Source: Flavobacteriales bacterium
GTDB lineage: Bacteria > Bacteroidota > Bacteroidia > CAIKAF01
NCBI GenBank assembly: GCA_022402535.1
Contig: JAKRSD010000015.1
Location: forward strand, 17,908-81,907
DNA: 64,000 bases
Direction of reading: 5' to 3'
Part shown: positions 59,760-64,000 of the stretch, one piece after another
Position numbering within the stretch: position 1 is the stretch's first letter
How the letters are laid out: the number at the start of each line of letters is the position of its first letter
Program-made: the position numbers and the translations under genes
The notes under the pieces: generated by a model
What the model saw: the letters and a program-made list of their open reading frames with translations, nothing else
Database searches by the model: none
What the model was told of the DNA's origin: nothing

Positions 59760-62700
59760 ATGGGTGCATCCAATAAAATAAAAGTAAAAATACTGGTTAC
59801 CGCAGGTATATTTCTATTGCTTACGGGTATTTTGACTTTCCTGACGGTTGATGCAGAAAGAAAGAATAGTCCGCAATACATTGCTCAAAAATTTTCCGAA
59901 GTTTTAGAGAATAAAATCCAGGAGGCTAATCAAGGCATTAAGCGACTAACCCAAGCTTCCGAGACATATTCGGCCAATGAGATGAATAATCTTTTTGGTA
60001 CGGAATATATGTATTTGGATAAGGGAAGAAATATTTTCTACTATATTTTTGAGGATGATAAAATGATTTTTTGGACGGATAGAAGTATACCTATCCCATC
60101 CTATTATCCGTATAATTTTTATACCCGCAGCATTATAAATCCCGGAAACGGATTGTATTACCCGATTGTAGAAAAAGTGGGCTCAAGAAAGTATTTGGCT
60201 CTGATTAAAATCAAAGAAGAATACTCCGTTTCGAATACCTATCTACAAAATTATTTTTTACCCGATTTTGGTGTACCCAAAACCGCCCAGGTCGTTACCG
60301 ATGATCTTGCAACCGTGTATTTGTCCAACAAAGAAGGTAAAGCGTTGTTGCCGATATTGTACGAAAGGGAATATACCGATGCCACTGACTTTTCTATCAC
60401 CTTGTTATTATTCGCTTCGGTGGCTGCTTTTTTTCTTTTCATGCATTTTCTTCTTCGCAGTATTACTCGAAGAAAATCAGTGCTTGGAGTGTTTTTAATA
60501 CTGGCGGTAGTAACCGGCTATGTCCTTTTCTCAGGCAGGTTGTATGGTATCCTCCCTTTTTCTGAATTAGTGATTTTTGGCCCCAGTCTTTATGCAGGTA
60601 GCTTTTTTAATTCCTTGGGTGGTTTTGTCCTTTTTTCATTTTGGATATTATTTGTTTTCGATGGAATTAAATACATTTTTAATGGTTTATTGAAAGGATT
60701 TAAAATATCCAACCGGTACCTGGTATCCTTCGCCGTTTTGAGTTTTGTAATGATATTCTTTTTGTTTTTTTACAAACTGGTAACGGATCTCATCTTGAAT
60801 TCAACGGTTTTCCCGGACACCGATAACCTTACCGACTTTTCTTTCTACTCAATCTGGGTGGCGCTGGCATTGCTCAATTGCTTACTGGCACTTAAAAATG
60901 GCGTAGGAAATTGGATTGAACATTTTGTAAGTAACGATTCTAAAAAACTTACCCGGCGTTTTTTTCTGTTATTAATTCCTTTTTTAGCATTGGGAATTTG
61001 GGTTAATCCGGCGTTTTTAATTTTTGCTCCTTCTATTCTTTTTTCTTTTGTCCTGTTTACCCCCTCATCGGCACGAAATCTATTTCATAATTTATTGTTG
61101 GGTTTAAGCGGTGGGTTACTCTTTGTAATGGGTTCGGTGGCTGCGATTGATTCCAAAAATGACAATGAAGCCGCCGTTTTGGCGTCTAAAATGGTATTAG
61201 AAAACGATCCGGTTACTGAATATTTATATTCCGTGGCCTACGATAACATCAACAAAGATGAGGTGTTCTTTACCGGCATATTTTCTCCGTCTAAAATCAC
61301 GGGAGAATTTACTGAACAGCTGATTAAAAAACACTTTGGTGGTTATTGGTTGAAATACAATGTCAGTGCCGGTATTTTTGATGGTAAAACCCGCTCTCGT
61401 TTAAACCTGAGTAATACCGGTGTTTATGATTATGAATATTATCAGGAAATAATAGATAATTCGGGTTTGCCTACCGAAATTCCGGGATTTTTTTTCGTTA
61501 GAAAACCTACAGGCCGAGTATCTTATATTGGTAAGTTGGATTTTGTGGATTCTTCTAAAACGGGTTTTCCGGAAAGAACGCTGTTTTTGGAATTTAATTC
61601 ACGCACCATTACAGAAACGGCCGGTTTGCCGGATGTTTTGATGGATAACTCTTTTCTGGCCAATCAGTTGATGTACGGCTACAGTTATGCACGGTATACA
61701 CGGGGCCGGTTAACCAATAAAAGCGGTGACTTTCCCTATTTTGTAGAGTTTGATAAATGGGCTGAATTAGGAGATTTAAAGGCAAAAATTAAATTAGGTG
61801 GACATTGGCATTACATTCAAAAAAATTCTGTAAATGATTATTTGGTAATCAGCAGAGAAGCGCAAACCCTCACGGATTATTTAAGTCGTTTTTCCTGGTG
61901 GTTTTTAGCCTTTTTATTGTTACTCTCTATAGATTATTTATTATCGTCTGATAAACGTTTTCGGCATTCCCTTCGCGATTTGGGTTTTAAGCGGAAAATA
62001 CAAATCGTGATATTAATCACCGTTTCCGCCTTTTTTGTTGTGATGGTTTCGGGAAGTATTTATTTTTTAAAACGACAGCATGCTATGCAGAATAATGATT
62101 CTGTTATTGAAAAAGTACATGCCGTCACCTTAAATATTGAAGAAACGATGGGCGGTAAAATGTCCCGTATTCGTGACCAAAAGGGTTATTTGGAATATAA
62201 ACTTTCAGAACTTGGAAACCTCTTCGGAACAGATATTAATGTATATAATACGGAAGGATTCCTGATTTCGGGTTCCCGCCCGGAATTGTATACTTCCGGG
62301 TTCCTTTCAGAACGTATTTCTCCGGATGCGTTTCGCGATTTGGACAATAAAAAAATCACCGAGTTTGTCAGAGAAGAAAATATTGGAGAGTTAAAATATA
62401 TATCTGCATACGCCTCACTGTTAGATGAAGATGGTAAAACTGCAGCGTATTTAAATATTCCTCATTTTTTAAAACAGAAAGAAATCAGTGAAGAACTTTC
62501 GGGATCGATAAATTCACTGGTGAATATTTTTATGGCAGCCATTACCTTGTTATTGTCTGTTGTACTGTTGGTCACTAATCGGATTACTGACCCGTTGCGC
62601 GAGCTGGGCGAACGTTTGCGCGAACTACGATACGGAACCAAATCGCAAAAAATTAAGTATGAGGGAAGCGATGAAATCGGAGATTTAGTAAATGAATATA

Positions 62701-63443
62701 ACAGGCTTTCCGATGAGTTGGAGGCGAGTGCTAAACTTTTGGCCGAAAAAGAACGAGACAGTGCCTGGCGCGAAATGGCCCGTCAGGTGGCACATGAAAT
62801 TAAAAATCCACTTACTCCCATGAAACTGAATGTGGAGTTTTTAGAAAAGGCTTGGCGCGATGGTGCCGATGATTTTTTTGAAAGATTGGTTCGCTTTAAA
62901 ACCATGATGATTGAGCAGATTGATACACTTTCTCATATTGCGGATGAGTTTTCGAATTTTGCTAAGTTGCCGCCACCGGTAAATGAAAAAACTAACCTGA
63001 ATGAAGTGCTGAAAGGGGTTGTCGCACTTTATGAAAAAAACGAACAGGGAGTAAGGATAAGCTATAAAGAACCTTCTTTCCCTATGGATGTTTGGGCGGA
63101 TAAGGAACACTTACTCCGTGTGTTTAATAATCTTATTAAAAATGCCATTCAGGCTATTCCTTCCCATGTGCAAGGTCAGGTAGAAGTTTTTGCTTTTACG
63201 GATCGTGCTACGGTAACCGTATTGGTAAAAGATAACGGTACGGGGATTCCAGAAGCGTTGAGAGACCGTATTTTCATTCCAAATTTTACGACCAAATCCA
63301 GTGGTTCGGGTTTAGGATTAGCTATTTGTCGCAATATTGTCCGTGAAGCGGGCGGTAACATCAATTTTATCACTGAAGATGGGAAAGGAACTACTTTCAG
63401 GGTTATGTTGCCTTTGTATGATAAAGTGGAGAAGTCAAATTAA
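59760..63443 (+). CDS. NtrY-like sensor histidine kinase
   Basis: A 1227-residue multi-domain kinase. An N-terminal helix (10-28), an exported region (30-205), a cluster of membrane helices (about 208-465), a second exported region (about 480-710), another helix and a third sensory region lead to a HAMP domain (about 940-990: ITDPLRELGERLREL). HisKA has the phospho-accepting His1012 in RQVAHEIKNPLTPMKL; ATPase boxes are NNLIKNAIQAIP (N), DNGTGIP (G1) and GSGLGLAI (G2). The LTPMKL H-box is typical of NtrY. No response regulator gene is adjacent in the window. It is co-oriented with and 3 bp after the membrane protein gene. Confidence 0.92.
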   Translation: MGASNKIKVKILVTAGIFLLLTGILTFLTVDAERKNSPQYIAQKFSEVLENKIQEANQGIKRLTQASETYSANEMNNLFGTEYMYLDKGRNIFYYIFEDDKMIFWTDRSIPIPSYYPYNFYTRSIINPGNGLYYPIVEKVGSRKYLALIKIKEEYSVSNTYLQNYFLPDFGVPKTAQVVTDDLATVYLSNKEGKALLPILYEREYTDATDFSITLLLFASVAAFFLFMHFLLRSITRRKSVLGVFLILAVVTGYVLFSGRLYGILPFSELVIFGPSLYAGSFFNSLGGFVLFSFWILFVFDGIKYIFNGLLKGFKISNRYLVSFAVLSFVMIFFLFFYKLVTDLILNSTVFPDTDNLTDFSFYSIWVALALLNCLLALKNGVGNWIEHFVSNDSKKLTRRFFLLLIPFLALGIWVNPAFLIFAPSILFSFVLFTPSSARNLFHNLLLGLSGGLLFVMGSVAAIDSKNDNEAAVLASKMVLENDPVTEYLYSVAYDNINKDEVFFTGIFSPSKITGEFTEQLIKKHFGGYWLKYNVSAGIFDGKTRSRLNLSNTGVYDYEYYQEIIDNSGLPTEIPGFFFVRKPTGRVSYIGKLDFVDSSKTGFPERTLFLEFNSRTITETAGLPDVLMDNSFLANQLMYGYSYARYTRGRLTNKSGDFPYFVEFDKWAELGDLKAKIKLGGHWHYIQKNSVNDYLVISREAQTLTDYLSRFSWWFLAFLLLLSIDYLLSSDKRFRHSLRDLGFKRKIQIVILITVSAFFVVMVSGSIYFLKRQHAMQNNDSVIEKVHAVTLNIEETMGGKMSRIRDQKGYLEYKLSELGNLFGTDINVYNTEGFLISGSRPELYTSGFLSERISPDAFRDLDNKKITEFVREENIGELKYISAYASLLDEDGKTAAYLNIPHFLKQKEISEELSGSINSLVNIFMAAITLLLSVVLLVTNRITDPLRELGERLRELRYGTKSQKIKYEGSDEIGDLVNEYNRLSDELEASAKLLAEKERDSAWREMARQVAHEIKNPLTPMKLNVEFLEKAWRDGADDFFERLVRFKTMMIEQIDTLSHIADEFSNFAKLPPPVNEKTNLNEVLKGVVALYEKNEQGVRISYKEPSFPMDVWADKEHLLRVFNNLIKNAIQAIPSHVQGQVEVFAFTDRATVTVLVKDNGTGIPEALRDRIFIPNFTTKSSGSGLGLAICRNIVREAGGNINFITEDGKGTTFRVMLPLYDKVEKSN

Positions 63444-63471
63444 ATAATAGATTTGTTTAAAATTTACACAC

Positions 63472-64000
63472 ATGAGCACACAAACTACTCCACAAACCGC
63501 ATCATCACCCAAGAAATCAGGAGGAAATATAGCCTTAATTGTTGTGTTGGCCGTACTGGTTATCATCATGTCAGGTGCAGCCCTTTTTCTGGGTTATTTA
63601 TACTTAGGCAATGCATCCGAAGTGGAAAAGGTAAGGGCAGAACAAATAAAAATTGAGCAGGAGAAAAAAGAACTGAATGACGAACTCATCAACCTTCAGG
63701 CTCAATATGATCTGCTTCGCGAATTGCAAAACACTTCGCTCGACAGTTTAGCAGATGTAAAAGACCGTGAAATTGAAAGTTTACGAATGCAAATCCGTTC
63801 CGGTTCCGGCAATTCAGGCGGTTCAGCTAAAATTAAAGCAGAGGTGGCTAAACTACGTTCTCAACTCTCATTATATGAAGAAGAACTGGCCGCTCTCAAA
63901 AAGCAAAACGCTGATTTAAAAAATGAAAAAGCCCTGTTGGCCGATGAACTAAAAACGGTAACGGATGATAACAACCAGCTGAAATCGACTAATAAAAACC
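63472..64000 (+). CDS. Coiled-coil membrane protein, 3-prime end beyond the window
   Basis: A partial gene: the frame is open from the ATG at 63472 to the window edge (176 residues). A Ser/Thr/Gln-rich cytoplasmic start is followed by one membrane helix (NIALIVVLAVLVIIMSGAAL, about residues 19-38) and a long charged coiled coil rich in Glu, Lys, Leu and Gln (VRAEQIKIEQEKKELNDELI, YEEELAALKKQNADLKNEKA) interrupted by a Gly/Ser-rich patch (RSGSGNSGGSAK). No family is recognised. It lies 28 bp after the histidine kinase gene and may be part of the same unit. Confidence 0.75.
   Translation, partial: MSTQTTPQTASSPKKSGGNIALIVVLAVLVIIMSGAALFLGYLYLGNASEVEKVRAEQIKIEQEKKELNDELINLQAQYDLLRELQNTSLDSLADVKDREIESLRMQIRSGSGNSGGSAKIKAEVAKLRSQLSLYEEELAALKKQNADLKNEKALLADELKTVTDDNNQLKSTNKN

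Noticed and set aside
63453-63656. Sixty-seven-codon frame after the histidine kinase
   Set aside because: It overlaps, in another frame, the coiled-coil gene that starts at 63472 and continues past the window edge with a good membrane segment.

Overview
The window looks like a chromosomal segment of a member of the Bacteroidota. The signs are several proteins with C-terminal type IX secretion (T9SS) sorting domains (PNP-type entry, terminal Gly-Val/Met-Tyr strand), large TonB-dependent receptors with CarboxypepD_reg-like N-termini, FISUMP and DUF1573 proteins, a mevalonate-pathway pair, and many promoters of the Bacteroidota form TTTG-N19..21-TAnnTTTG a short distance upstream of start codons. 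No rRNA, tRNA, CRISPR array or transposase gene was seen. Most genes have a moderate GC content; a few stretches (about 38.95-41.25, 51.6-53.4 and 55.7-56.3 kb) are clearly AT-richer and look like accessory DNA.

Layout. 1-0.33 kb: array of small GC-rich palindromes flanked by a 33-bp imperfect direct repeat. 0.33-1.74: two FISUMP proteins. 1.88-10.64: a divergent locus, with a TonB receptor and an OB-fold (DUF5689-like) lipoprotein leftward, and two secreted nucleases and a Calx-beta/OB-fold T9SS protein rightward; I read it as an extracellular nucleic-acid scavenging locus. 10.7-16.3: CPBP-type membrane protein with degenerate catalytic motifs, PhoD-like phosphatase, lipoprotein, small membrane proteins, a saccharopine-dehydrogenase-like reductase and an aminotransferase. 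16.4-19.0: three DUF1573 paralogues, a cyclophilin and a MerR regulator. 19.2-23.9: a T9SS protein, a small secreted protein and a MacAB-like ABC exporter. 24.0-30.2: a T9SS protein, TonB receptor and OprP-like porin sharing an upstream TGTTATG motif, perhaps phosphate related. 30.5-35.0: epimerase, UbiA-type prenyltransferase, a 118-bp tandem duplication, mevalonate kinase and diphosphomevalonate decarboxylase.

35.4-41.9 kb holds the most interesting system: a compact five-gene operon (double-glycine precursor peptide with two identical 16-residue core repeats, graspetide-type ATP-grasp ligase, secreted TPR protein, C39-peptidase ABC exporter, HlyD adaptor) with a divergent XRE regulator and a dyad at the predicted transcription start. 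It is a candidate ester/amide-crosslinked RiPP (graspetide) cluster whose core is unlike the microviridin consensus.

42.0-51.6 kb: amidophosphoribosyltransferase, a YdeI-type protein, an active/inactive M16 peptidase pair, an aldo/keto reductase and Mfd. 51.8-54.0: three translationally coupled genes (a protein resembling 3-methyladenine DNA glycosylase, an agmatine-deiminase-like protein and a histidine phosphatase). 54.2-59.0: glycerol kinase and glycerol-3-phosphate dehydrogenase separated by a hypothetical gene, a fatty acid hydroxylase and a Kunitz-like lipoprotein. 59.0-64.0: a membrane protein, a large NtrY-like histidine kinase and the start of a coiled-coil membrane protein cut by the window edge.
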